Shown: positions 1 to 12,796 of the stretch, one piece after another
Numbering within the stretch: position 1 is the stretch's first letter
Layout: the number at the start of each line of letters is the position of its first letter
Position numbers and translations under genes: made by a program
Assembly: GCA_947044365.1 (NCBI GenBank)
Contig: OX345652.1
Span: 2,436,940-2,500,939 of the forward strand
Source of the DNA: Petrosia ficiformis
Lineage: Eukaryota > Porifera > Demospongiae > Haplosclerida > Petrosiidae
Length of the DNA: 64,000 bases
Direction: 5' to 3'
Notes under the pieces: generated by a model
What the model was told of the DNA's origin: nothing
Database searches by the model: none
Seen by the model: the letters and a program-made list of their open reading frames with translations, nothing else

Positions 1-19
1 AATTGTAGAATTTTCTGCA

Positions 20-166
20 GAGTTTACATTTACAGTTGGTCGTATGGACCAGTATTAGTTCCTCACAGTATTGATAATTACATTTCCCATCGAGTTCGAG
101 TGGCTCACACTGAGTTTCAAGTCTTTTACTTATCGCTCCGTCTGGCATTGCTGGATTCTCTATAGG
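20..166 (+). CDS. Possible exon, gene unidentified
   Basis: An acceptor-like tract ending in CTGCAG is followed by about 48 codons open in one frame (beginning VYIYSWSYGPVLV) up to a TAG that overlaps a donor-like AGGTGTAG. The composition reads like protein rather than chance, but I recognise no family. It could be a terminal exon or a fragment of a gene extending left of the window. Confidence 0.22.
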
Positions 167-549
167 TGTAGTGAGTGGAAATTTTCTGACCATGACATCC
201 ATAGCACGTATTGCCTAACTATTATTAATTATTAATTAATTCCTTCGCTGTTTCTATGGCAACAACAAGATTGACTGAGACTAAAACAAAATTAATGAGT
301 GGATAGGTTTGTGTCTGTGTCTGTGTTTGTGTATTTGTGTGTGCCGAGCAAAATCCATGTCATACCTCCTCGTGGTGCTCCGTGGGAACAGCAGATTTAT
401 CTGCTGGCTAACATGACTGGTATAGCAAGCAATCATACAGTTTTTTGGTGTATCGTGTATGTCAGTTGCTGTGTGAAAGGTTCTGGTGTTTTTGTACTGC
501 AGTGGTTTTGCAACCCCTATATGCTTCATGTATAACTATTTCTGTTTTC

Positions 550-654
550 CAGGCCACTCTTATATGCACTGGACAAGCGTTGATCATGAATGTGTATCCA
601 CCCAACAGGGGACCAATACTGATCTATTTTGAACCAAGGGCGTGGAAATGGTGA
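550..654 (+). CDS. Possible terminal exon, gene unidentified
   Basis: A pyrimidine-rich TGTTTTCCAG acceptor precedes 34 open codons (ATLICTGQALIMNVYPPN then RGPILIYFEPRAWKW) ending in TGA. A polyadenylation-like AATAAA lies near 898. No family recognised. It may belong with the possible exon at 20-166, but the phases do not prove it. Confidence 0.22.
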   Translation, partial: QATLICTGQALIMNVYPPNRGPILIYFEPRAWKW

Positions 655-2164
655 GCTAACAACTGACTGATTTTCACTACTCTTATCCAAATATCATATT
701 AGGTGATTTGAATTAATGTTTCCCTCGCTTAATTATCTAGCCTGGTGTGCTGCAACTCCCTTTTAGTTCATTTGAATTAATTTATGCCTCATTTAATTAT
801 CTAATCATATGTATGTATGTATGTATGTATGTATGTGTATCCATGTGTATCCATGTATGCTGTATACATGTAAATTGTTTTTGCATATGACATATTCAAT
901 AAAAGAAAAGCAGATCTTTATGTTTTGAATTAATGTCTCCAACTCTCTGTGTGTTATGGTGAAAACCCTTTAAGTACCTATATTCGCGTAACAATCCAAA
1001 GTATTGTAATTGATTCAACCTCCTTCAGCCAGTGAGTAATGTTATATTTCAAAGCTATATTTGTTTTGTAATATTTTCCTTTCCATCTATTCCACAACCA
1101 TCCTGTATCAATCACCATATAACGTTTTCAGTATCTTAATTAATTAACCTTCATGAAAATAATATATTGTCTATAGTACATGTGGTTATATTTTTATGTG
1201 GATCAAATATCTAACTGCTATAAAGTATGTCACACCATATTGAAACAACTAGTACATTTGTGTATGTATGTACATGTATATCACTCTGTATCTATATGTG
1301 TGTGTGTGAATAAAGGTGTAGAATAGAAAATCTATAATAGTGTAGTGTACTCCACGGCTTGGTTGCATTTCACAAGACTAGGTGTTTGATCTTGTTTGTT
1401 AATATCATAAAATTATAATATTATGTTCGGGCCTCCCACACCTTTGAGGATAACCGGGAGACACTCCAAAAAATAATCAGACCACCAATTAAATAAGTGA
1501 TAGTGGTTTGCCATCAGCAGATCGATAATTGAAACTTGGCTACCTTTTATATATACCTGACTAGTGTCAGTGGTATTGTGAGTTTAAGATAGATGCATGT
1601 TGCATCCTGGTATTTAATTAAGTATATGAAGAAAAGTGATTACCCTGATCTGTTTATTAATTATCATGTCTTAATAAATCATGGTCTTTTGCAAACTATA
1701 GTTCATTTATTATTATAAATTATAAACTTAATACACTTGTACATATATGTAAATTAACGAAATTATGTCACACCAAGGTTTTCTTCAATTGCAACAAAAC
1801 AATCATAGGGATAGATACTTTTCTCTCTTGTTTGCTTTTTTTTGAAGAAGTGCTAGCCTGAGATAAAAAAAAAACAATTATGTTGATCAAGTAAGTATGA
1901 CTTGTATATTATATATATGTATATACGTGTACACATGTACTTTGTGAAATAATATGAATACAATATATATATAATATATAATTATATACATATTATTAAC
2001 CCTTGCCCACAAACATGTAGGCAGACATTGGGTCTATTACATTAAAATGTAATATATTACAATTACTATTACTAGGAAATTGTTTCTATTACTATTACTA
2101 TTTTTTTTTGTTGACAGAAATACTCAATAGCATATAGCTAATATAAAGAGTACCATAGCATACA
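655..2164. other. Gene-free stretch with short repeats
   Basis: AT-rich DNA with a short GTAT microsatellite (about 808-836) and several AT-rich runs. The segment at about 838-955, containing an AATAAA, recurs at 29565-29695. No coding signal seen. Confidence 0.5.
838..955 (+). repeat. Dispersed repeat with poly(A) signal, copy 1
   Basis: Includes the run ATGCTGTATACATGTAAATT, a TTTTTGCAtATGACATATTC block, an AATAAA, and GTGTGTTATGGTGA. The same order of blocks occurs at 29565-29695 in the same orientation. Probably a shared 3'-UTR-like or transposon-derived segment. Confidence 0.6.
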
Positions 2165-3390
2165 TTATAAAATCAAAATTTAAGGATAAAAACTGATAAA
2201 CTTAAGTATGTAGTAATTATGTATTGAGTTTTATGTTTTAAAGATGACTTAAATGATGGAGAGGATTTAAGATAATGAGGAAGAGAATTCCAAAGTGAAG
2301 ACATCGAAGGAACAAAAGAATTTGATGTAGCAGTAGTCTTACAATGCGGAATTAAAAACATTCCAAGGATGGTACAAACGAGAAGATCTAATTGGAGGAG
2401 AGGTAAAATTGAAAATATTGCAATTGGGTGGGAAATAAATGATTTTATGAAGAATTTTGTAAATTAAACGTAGTTTAGAATGAGAACGGTGAGTAGAGAG
2501 AGAAGAGAGTTGGAAATTGAAAAGAAGTTCAGGGTAGTTTGCAGACCAATTGTGTGAACACATACAAAAAGCAAACTTCTGAACTTTTTCAAGCTCAGAA
2601 GCAAGAAAAGAATTGGTTGGTGGGTCTCAAACAGAAGAGCAATATGAAAGATGAGGAAGAACTAGAGCAATATACATTTTAAGAAGTGATTGTGGAGATA
2701 GAAGTGGCGAAAGATGACTCCAACAAGCTGCCTAGATTTAGCACAGACAGAATGAATATGAGCCGACCAAGAAAGATTAGATGAAGTGATTACTCCTAAG
2801 TATTTAAAACTATTAACTAATTCAAGACGAGGATGATCTACATAGAGAGGAGTAAGAGAAAGTGTAAAGAAAGCAGATTTACGGGAAACAATCATATACT
2901 TGGTTTTACTTAAATTAATAGAGAGATGGCAGGAACAAAGTCAGGAAGAGATCAGATCAATATCTGACTGTACATCAGACATTGATGATGAAGAAATAAC
3001 AGAGTATAAAAGGATGTCATCAGCATAGAGAACCAATTTAGAAAAAGAAGAAAGAGGGATAGTAGTAAGGTCATCAATTAATATAAATAAGTGGGGTCCC
3101 AAAATGGAACCTGGGGGACACCAGAAGAAACATGAGTTTTACCAGAGAAAGAACCAATAACAACAACTTGTTGAGAACGATTAAGAAGGTAGTTGCTGAG
3201 CCAGGTTAAAAGAGAGGAAGGAAGATCAATAGCAGATAGACAGTCAAGGAGAGGTTTGTGTGGAACAGAATCAAATGCTTTTGTAAGATCAAAGAAGACT
3301 GAACAAATAGAGTTGTTAGAGTCAAGAGAGATATGCCAGGACTGGAGTGGTAAATGATCAAAATCAATGGAATAATCAGGCTAGGCCAAT
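2165..3390 (-). mobile_element. Degenerate non-LTR retrotransposon (reverse transcriptase)
   Basis: Read on the minus strand from 3390 downward, the sequence gives reverse-transcriptase landmarks in the right order: DLTKAFDSVPH, SGVPQGSILGP, a YADD catalytic box (VLYADDILLYS, about 3005-3040), FKYLGVITSSNLSWSAHI (about 2750-2810) and a C-terminal SMSSLWNSLPHYLKSS block. Frames are broken repeatedly, so it cannot make a working protein. The 5' part (endonuclease) is missing; the truncation falls near 3385 against another repeat. The motif order fits the Jockey/CR1/L2 group; exact clade not determined. Confidence 0.88.
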
Positions 3391-3563
3391 TAAGTCAATT
3401 AATGCAGGAAACTCCCATTTGATGATCAAAAGGCATCCGGATCCTATCACTTCCATTATATCATATACTATTTGTTTCATGCTTAAAATGTTTTTGGAAT
3501 AATTAGCATAATCAATATCAGACATATAATCAGTAATCTTAAGTTTGAATATCGATAATAAGC

Positions 3564-4070
3564 TGTGGATCAGGGAGGAAATGGAATATTAGTATTTGCT
3601 CTATACAATAAAATATATGAAGATGATGAAGACTACTACTCATATCCTATTCAAGCTGTGGATCAGGGAGAAAACGGAATATTAGTATTTGCTCTATATA
3701 ATAATAAAATATATGAGACTACTACTCGTATCCTATTCAAGCTGTGGATCAGGGAGAAAATGGAATATTAGTATTTGCTCTATATTATAATAAAATATAT
3801 GAAGATGATGAAGACTACTACTCATATCCTGTGGATCAGGGAGAAAACGGAATATTAGTATTTGCTCTATATTATAATAAAATATATGAAGATGATGAAG
3901 ACTACTACTCATCCTATTCAAGCTGTGGATCAGGGAGGAAATGGAATATTAGTATTTGCTTTATATAATAATAAAATATATGAAGATGATGAAGACTACT
4001 ACTCATATCCTATTCAAGCTGTGGATCAGGGAGGAAATGGAATATTAGTATTTGCTCTATACAATAATTA
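3564..4070 (+). repeat. Tandem repeat, six ~86-96 bp units
   Basis: Units start at GTGGATCAGGGAG at about 3565, 3658, 3744, 3831, 3925 and 4021. Each contains AATATTAGTATTTGCTCTAT and GAAGATGATGAAGACTACTA. Within one frame a unit reads roughly VDQGENGILVFALYNNKIYE then DDEDYYSYPIQA, but unit lengths are not all multiples of three, so the array as a whole is not one reading frame. A further ~1.3-unit copy lies at 5690-5825, on the other side of the Cys-rich ORF. Confidence 0.92.
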
Positions 4071-4238
4071 AGGCCAATACAAATAGAATATTAGTTTCCC
4101 ATTTCTGCCCGCTGGCACCGCCTAAAATTAAAGTTTGATCATAATAATTTTACATGAGGTGAACGCTGAACACGTGTTTAGAAATTAGAAGTCAACTAGA
4201 GATTGAGGTTAGTATCTATAGTTTAACTTAATGATACA

Positions 4239-4941
4239 ATGTACAGTAATTATAGATACCAAAATTTGTTTTACTTACTAGATCAAGTCATAATGAACCA
4301 AACGGAAATCGAGAAACGTATAAGTGAAAGTTTAAAGTTAGCGTCAGCTTATGCTGGTCAAAACAAAGAAGCCCTGGATGTTGTAGATCTAAATTTACAA
4401 ATGGAACTTGTGATTAGACTGTTTGGCAGATATGTGCAATATAAAACAACAACTTGCGGTGATTTAACCAGCTCAACAATATCAATTGTGGAATTTTCAA
4501 AAGTATTTGGAACTACTACATCAGAAGAACACAGATCGTCGCTGTCAGCAAAACGCAGTACCTATACCAACAAGTATGCAGCATGCTAAGAACACAAACG
4601 TAATGATACAATGTGAAGAATGTAGTATGTGGAGACTTGTGTATTCTCCAGTCAAACTGACCTCTAAACAGAGGGAAAATCTTCTCCTCAAACTCAAACA
4701 ATATGCTTACTCCTGTGGCTCAGAGCTCACGGACATGGATCTGCAGCAATTGGGATTTCCAAACGTATATGTTAGGAACCTAGTCTGTAATGACCCAGTA
4801 GAATGTCTGTATTACTCAGCTGGTTATGAACCAATTTGTATATACTGCTCAAATGAGTCTTCACTTACAGAAGACGACACCTATCCTCAGTGTCAGTCGT
4901 GTACTGATAAAGGTTTGGGTCAAATAAAGAAGCTAAAGTAA
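4239..4941 (+). CDS. Cys-rich protein, probably transposon-derived, frameshifted
   Basis: Two overlapping frames together look like one gene. The first (4239-4589) gives an N-terminal helical segment (QTEIEKRISESLKLASAYAG). The second (open from about 4486 to 4941) gives a probable zinc-binding region: CEECSMWRLVYSPVKL, then YSCGS, VCNDPVECLYYSAGYEPICI, YC and a final CQSCTDKG. I have the impression of similar CxxC-x-WRxVYS ... YYSAxxxPICIYC proteins being common in cnidarian and sponge transposon-rich genomes, but cannot name the family. The frame change at about 4486-4589 is either a very short intron or a real frameshift; no convincing donor/acceptor pair is visible. Copies of the same tandem repeat flank both sides, as expected for a mobile unit. 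Confidence 0.55.
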
Positions 4942-6377
4942 CTTACATCGTTTATTGACAAAGTTGTTCATTTATATCACTGTTTCTTCAACCATTTTGT
5001 TACTCTTCATACTCTTATTTTTGGTCGAATAAAGAAGCTACAGTTATTTAATCTTTGTTACATTTACATGTATGACTGTTTCTTCAACCATTTTTTAGTG
5101 TTAGAGAAATAATTATGAGGCAATAATAATACCCCGCCCGCCCGCATAATCATATTCATAGCTTGTAATGGCAAACTACATTGCTGTGGCCTAATAATAC
5201 AATTTCCCGGGTATCTGTGCGATAATAAATTTATCAAATCATGCTTGTTTTTGCCTATTATTACTTAGTAGTACTCTATTATTCAAACTGTCCTGATAAA
5301 GATAGTTATCTTGAAGCATTTACATGTTAAATCCCAAACCAGTAGCTATCTCAAGCAACCGCCAACTCGAAAAGAGACTTTCAGCACTGAACATATAAAA
5401 AACTCTCTATTTTCACATTTTATCATACACACAACTTACCTCATTTAGAATTTTATCACAACTCATGTTTAATAACTTCACCATCGCCAAAACTAAAGAA
5501 ATTAGAGAGTAATCTCTTTCTACACAATTTTTACTTAGCAACATGTGACACGCTGTAGAATAAAACATCCGGTCAGGTGATTTTTTTGTACACTAAAACT
5601 TCCGGTCACGCGAGTCCAGTACAATACGATAGTGCGTGATTGAAAATGTATGGGATTCTTTGTTTCTATGGTAAACATTGTTTGATAAAATAAAAATGAT
5701 GAAGAATACTACTCATATCCTATTCAAGCTGTGGATCAGGGAGAAAACGGAATATTAGTATTTGCTCTATATAATAAAATATATGAAGATGATGAAGACT
5801 ACTACTCAAATCCTATTCAAGCAAAGACACAGAATATTCAGATTCTTTTAAGTCTTGAAAGTTAGAATCTCAGAGGGTATCAGTAGATGGGTCATGAAGA
5901 GTACTAGGATCCATAACATGATGAACTTGTAAGCTTCTATGTGAGTGAGATTCTCTTGGAAGTCTCCAGTTATCATCATTCTCTCCATGGAGGGGATAAT
6001 TATAGGATGATGGTGGAGAAGAATAAATGGGATGTTGATAATGAGTTGTCGAGTTATTATGACTATAGTGTAGAGCAATACAGAAGTAGTAAAGATAATA
6101 AAATATCAAATGACTATAAAAGTACAAAGTTTGTTCATTAAGATGTATCAATGTGGGCAAAAAGTCTAAATGTGAACCCCATGTAAATTTTCAGAACTAG
6201 CCACTCCTTTATTTTGGTAAACCACATTTACAGTCCGTTGTAGTTACTTATATACACACTCACTCAAAGGGTAAAGTCTATATAGTAGTGTGGTAAAAGA
6301 GGTAGAGGTGTTTTACCATCTTCAGACTGACTAACAAGCATACATATATACATACACACATACACACACACACACAC

Positions 6378-6408
<31 letters not shown>

Positions 6409-6542
6409 TGTATGTATGTATGTATGTTGTTTGACTTTTATATACTGTCTTTAGAGTAATTATCTTCTTGCGGTATATTTGTTTACATTCCTTTTTAACC
6501 GCGCATGCTCAAATAACACGTGGTAAGCATTTGGCATTCTGC
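4942..6542. other. Intergenic, repeat remnants
   Basis: Contains the extra tandem-repeat copy (5690-5825), an open but unconvincing stretch at 5850-6150, and a CACA/GTAT microsatellite at about 6350-6427. No supported gene. Confidence 0.45.
5690..5825 (+). repeat. Extra copy of the 3564-4070 tandem unit
   Basis: Carries the same GTGGATCAGGGAG, AATATTAGTATTTGCTCTAT and GATGATGAAGACTACTACTC blocks in the same orientation, about 0.75 kb beyond the end of the Cys-rich ORF. Confidence 0.9.
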
Positions 6543-9500
6543 ATGGGGAAAATGAATAGAGGTAAAGAAATTGTCAGAGGCAAGCTGTTAATGTTGAGAA
6601 AAGGAAAGAATTCCAAGGTATTTTAAATTTAGTATTATAATAAAACAAGTAATAATGCATTGTTACGATTCTGTTTATGAATGATGATAACATGGATTTC
6701 AATATCTGACTTTGGTTGCTATCTCTCTGCAATACTACATAAGTGCAAATCTTTCCAAGAATAACAATGATGACAGTTTTATTATTATATTATTTATACT
6801 CTTGTATAACAATGCTAAATTCGCTTATTTTGTTTATTTTCCGTTCTGTGTTTGTTTTGGTACGTACAAGTTGCTGAATTGTCTACAAACTCCCTGTTGT
6901 CTAGGCTACCCAGCTATACTTGATTCCAGTGTATTGTAATCTCCAGCCAGCAAGACTCAACACGTTCTTGTTAACTGTTTGTTTATGTACGCCTTGTCTG
7001 TTCCTGTGCTCCATCATGCATGATAACTCTTTGTAACTTTACAGTGTTTCAAGTGGCGTCCTTAAATTTCCTTTTCTCGCAGTGTCAGCTATGTGAACTT
7101 GTAGTCTACTGTGCAACACACGATTGTCAGCAAGCTGGACAAATCGAGATATTTGAAAAAATAAACCGAACCTATCAGAAACCTAAGAAAGTATTCACCC
7201 TTACTGAAATTGCTCCGTCGGGAGTACAAGGGGGGTCTCCCTGTTCGTCACTAAGTTCTTCCCCAGGCAATTCATTTATGGGTACTTCACCGTCATCCTC
7301 TACTATAGTGGGGCTGCTGTGGCCGTTCCAAATAGTACTAAAAAATGGTGAAATCTTTGAATTTTTTGCAGAGCTTCCCGAGGACCAAAAGCAGTGGATA
7401 AAACGATTACAGCTACTTCTAATGTTCCCTTACTCCCCAATTCCTGAGGAACCTCTTCATAATCCAATAAAAGAGGGATACAGGGCTAAATTAAAACCCA
7501 TAGACTACAAAGCAGGTGAGTTCCATTACACATACTATATTTTCTATTAGTGCTGTTTTATTTTTACAATAGCGACCACTTTTAGTTATAGCTATAGTAT
7601 GCCTGATATCTCAAACTTATAATTTAATAAACTAAAATAATATTAGGCTTACTAAAAGGGTTTTATTTATTTTTAACTAACTAAAAGTGACCACTGATTT
7701 TTGGCCTCTTTTTGTTTTAGTTAGTTAGTTAGTTAGTTAGTTATAGTTATTGCAATAGACTTGTAATTTAGTTATAATTTAACTACCTAAAAGTCACAAT
7801 GCCTTACTAAAAGGGATTATAGTTATATATAGTCAACACTATGTGAAATTTTTATTAGGCCTGTCATAAACTTGTACCATAAAAGTTAATTAAGTAGGTG
7901 CACTTTACTATTGGATACAGGACTACAGGTGACCTAGGAAAGACTGTGTTCCCAGCTTGTGGGAACACTTGAGTTGAATAGTAAACCACATTACCACATT
8001 ACCACATTACCACATTTATCTTAAACAGGCTCCTCTTCTTGTGTCTAGAGTTAGATGCAGACTTATGTTTACATACAAATTGTACATCTTTTGTAGTTTT
8101 GAGCTTGTTTTTCACTAAGCTTGACACCTATTTAATGATAGGATGTATATAGATTGAATAATCTTTTCTAAAGCCATGCCTTTCTTTATCAATTTCTTGA
8201 GGAATTAAAATATTCATTTATGATCATCACTGAAATTCAATTCCTTGTCCCTCTTCTCATGTCTTTGTTTTGCCTTTAGAGGTGGTTTTACAATAGAACA
8301 CCAAATTAGCTGGTGTTGGTAGTTATAGCAGCTATAGGGAGAGTTTGTCAAGCTCTGGAACAGCTGGTAGGCTGCCCTTTCCCAGAGTTTGTTTTGAGAG
8401 GCTTCTAAGAGGTTACATGAATGTGTACCAGCAGGCCCATGTTTGTCATAGACCAGGTGGATATTTAGGAACTATATTTCTGTCTTCTTCCTCCCACTGT
8501 TACTACAATCCTATTGAAGTACTATTTACTAGAGCATCAATTCCCAATACTAATATTACAATTATGATTATAGTACACATGAGATTAAACAGTAAATTTG
8601 TAGCAGGATAACATCTGTGTGTGTAACCTCATTGATTAGCACCGCTTCTGATTACTTACAACATCAATACAAGTAATGCATGTATTATCATTTGACCTGC
8701 ATGCCTTTAAGTTCACTAAAAATTAAAATTTGATAATGAATTATTTCATTGATGAGCTCTTTGGTTATTTTAAACCTCTGTTAGGATAGGTCTGTAAAGC
8801 TTATATCAGCTATTAATAGATGTAAAGAAAAGCAAGGAAAATGTTGCAGAAGGTGATAGGTTTGACTGTGTTTGCTAAAACGCCCTTCGTGTTTTGTATG
8901 GTTTCTAACTAACCTTGGCCATGGTACGAAATTCAAGTGTAACTCGCTCTTAGAGGTGGCCAGCTGGAACCTGAAAACGTTTTTTTAAGCTTAGAGACTT
9001 GCCAGTTCAGTACAAAATATTATATCTATACCTTGCCAAGAAATAGCAAGCCGTCACCTCTGTTTGCAAAAGATGGGTGTCGCCTGTATCGATTTCGTTC
9101 GTCTTGAAACATCTACAACCTTCAAAAAAAGTAGCTGAAATTTCTTGCAGCAGTTGGACTAATGTCGTTTATTTATATAGATGAAGTTTTAAAAATTTTG
9201 ATACAGTGTTAGGTAATCTTTTGAAAAAAGTAAATGTTGAACTTAATGCGAGCCACACCTACGCATATCTTGTGTCAACATGTGGTTAAGCTGCTTTGAT
9301 CTCCAAACAATACTTGAAGCTAGACTAATTCATATTGAGTACACATTTAAGCGTATCATTTATTATTTCATTTTCAATGGTCATAGTAATTGAATGTTCG
9401 TTCGTTCAATAGACAGAACATTCGTTTTAGTAAATTCTCCATTCGTTCATGCCCTAGTAGCAATAATAATATTTTGTCTATGCTCAAATAGACAGTAAAT

Positions 9501-12500
9501 TCTAGAAGTTACCATATGTGTGTAATTGTGCAAATGTGTACTTGTGACCTTCTGAATACATGTATGTAGATATTGATCTATAACGAAAAATGAAATATCA
9601 AATATACTTGAACATAGAATATTTGATCAGCCATGTAATGTACCACTATATATATCAGTGTTCTCCCAGGATTTTCATATTTGGTGGTTCCACTCACGCT
9701 TTTAAATAAATAATGATTATCTTCAAAGTGGAGTTTACTTGATTGTTTAAACAATGTGGTTTGTAGGTTGGGTAATAATATCATGTGGTTTCATGGTAAT
9801 TAAGTATAACAATGCTTGGTGGTGCAAAATTGAAATTTGAACCTCTGTTGGTGGTGCAACACTACCACAAAAAGGCCCAACGAGAACACTGATATATATA
9901 TAGTCATATGGCTGGTATTATTTGTTGCCCTGGTATATACATGTACATGTACTGCCATATCTTCTGTAGCACATTAACATGTTGTTTAAATGGTTCCTCT
10001 GTCCATGACAGCATCATTACCTTGTCTAGAACCATATGAATTTAAGTCTCAAGACTAAAGAATTAAAAGAATGTTATAAAACCTGTAATAAGCATGGTGA
10101 TTTTATATGTGCATGTACATTAAAAGCATAGAAAAAACATCAAACAGACACATGACTATCCCAAGGTGTGCTTGATGATATAAGTGACAAAGTAATTATT
10201 ACATCATAGTTAATTAATTAATTTTATACGTTAAAGGTCCAACTGTTCCACGTGACCCTTACCCTGCTCTTAGGAAATGGGAATCAATGTGTAATAGGCA
10301 AATGTGTGTATGGAAATACTTTGAATTTATATTTTTGTGTATTATCATTTTAAAATGGTATTAAGGTGGCGGTATGGTGACGTTAGTGATATTCATCGCT
10401 GAACGTTTTTTTGTTTTTTTTTCATTGTTACAATTTCTTGATTCATTTTCATATTGCAACACAATATTATTTTATTGAAGTTTATTATCAGTGAAAATTT
10501 GAAGTATTTTGCATTTTGTATTCATGAGTTATGATCGTCAGCAGAACCAGCCACAAAAGTACATTTTTCTCCGTGACTGGACACTTGCTGTGCAAAGTGA
10601 ATACATCCTAGTCTAAAAAAACAATGAAGACCTTTTCCTTATATCTGTTTCTGTACCACAGGGGTTGTATATCATCATCCTTCTTCGACAAATGTCTCGA
10701 CAAGTGCTTGCTATTGAAAAAATTGCTTTGTTGTTTTGTAGGTACATGTGTAACAAACGTTTATTCAAAATTTCAGAGCTGTACCGATTATTAGAGCTGA
10801 GAAAAATGTACCTCAGTACAACCCACTGACTTTGATTCATTATAGCAGAGATAATACCACAGGAATGTATATTTAACGCAGTTCTGTATACACATAGTAT
10901 TGTACTGCAACCACAAAATGAATATCATGAAAAAGTATGAATATAATTAACAGGTAATTGTATTCCGCTGTAACGCCACCTTAATAATTCAAAATCAACA
11001 GGGGTACATTGTGTGTTTTTATGACAGATAGGGGGGTGCATTTCCACTATAGGGGGTTGTTGTACCCCTCTAAAACAACATAGAGAGAACACTGACACAC
11101 AGGTGTAACAGTATGTACATAAAAGGTATTTCAGAGCAATCCATAAACTGCTAAAACTGCTGAAGTTGTACAAAATATTTTGGGAATATTTTATAGTGAT
11201 TCCATTATAACCACCAGGCCCTAGAAGCTGCATACTATCATATTCCCATCAAGATCTTCATTAATGTGACCACTAAGATCACTAGGGGTTTTAAAACATC
11301 ATTATATTATAGAATATATAGACAGACTATCAAAATTTAGGTTTTCTTCTCTGTATTAGATTCAGTATGGCCTGTCTATATTTTACCTGAAGAAGTCGGT
11401 TCCAGAGTCCATGTATTAGGACATCACATTATTTCTCTCAGAAGCAGAAAATCTGAGAACCAGCCTGGACAACTTGACATCATTAGTCCAGCTGATCCTA
11501 CCTCTCCCATTATTATTTGGGACAGAGATAAAATGAGACGTACTGGTTCCCTTGGTAACATGATGTTTATTGAAATTGGTCGCAGGTGCAGAGGTGGTCC
11601 TGGTTTAATATGGATGTATGCAGGACCCAAGGATACTGCAGCACTTAGAGACACCTTACGAACGTAAGTTCTGTTTATATCTTGTAGTACAAATAATGTT
11701 ACCATAGCAACCTAATTTTTTTGTAAACTTGGCAATTAAACCAGGATTAGTACCTTATGATGAGTAGAGTCGTGTTCTTGCTGTTGATTTAGCATCATTG
11801 GACTGAGAAGAGACAGAAAGTGGGCTAGCAACAGCCTCAACATTTCTGGAACACACCCACAATATCAACCACACGTTTAAATTATACATTTGCAAACATT
11901 GATGTGGATGTGTTGGCAAACCTTCAAAGGCTATCACATTTGTCCAAGCCTAAATATACATTATATCGATCCATTAGGCAATGCCCCTGTCATGCTAATA
12001 TTCAGTCAATTGTTACAGGAAGTTGCTATACAGGTAGTAGACTTACTAGTCAAACGAGCGCCGTCGGGATGGGACCCTCGCCTACATGGCAAAGTAATAT
12101 TACATGTGTAAAACAAACAATCATGAATTATTTATATATAAACATAATACAGCAAAAGATTATGATTATGTATATATCATTGGTCATTTATGTGTGTGAC
12201 TCTTATAACTATTAAAACGTTAACTTCAGATTGTTTAATGCATACAAAAAGTATAAAGTACTAATAAAAGTCAAGGATGAAGATTCTGCTATCACAGTAT
12301 CAACTGAAATAGGGACTAGCTGAGTGGCTGCTATCAACTGAACTCAATTCTTTTTTGTATTTAAAAAAAGTATATGAATAATATTGTGTGTCTGTGTGTC
12401 CAAACACACACACAGACACACAATATGATTACCATACCCTTCCGCCTACACTTCGCAGCGAGGGTAATAATGCATTTTCTTGTCTTCCATATAACAGAAC

Positions 12501-12761
12501 AGAGTAGTGAGTAGTGGCCAATTGAGACACAGCTTGTCTACATAACTGGCTTCCAATATAGATTACCAAAACCACAAAACATTTTGAATGTATATAGTAC
12601 TGTTCCATGGAATGTAATATGTGATTTATCATGTGACATGGATACAAACTCTTCTATCTAGTCTTATTACAGGAAGTAGGGTCACTAAGTTTAATGACTG
12701 CTTATATAATGTGTTTATGTATCTTTGTCTGTCTGTGTCTGTATCTTAGTCTATGTCTTTG

Positions 12762-12796
<35 letters not shown>

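Noticed and set aside
7048..7065. Alternative exon 2 start of the adaptor giving CFKWRP, similar to the PH Lys-x-Trp motif
   Set aside because: It runs into TAA directly and does not join in phase; the acceptor at 7081-7082 keeps the frame.
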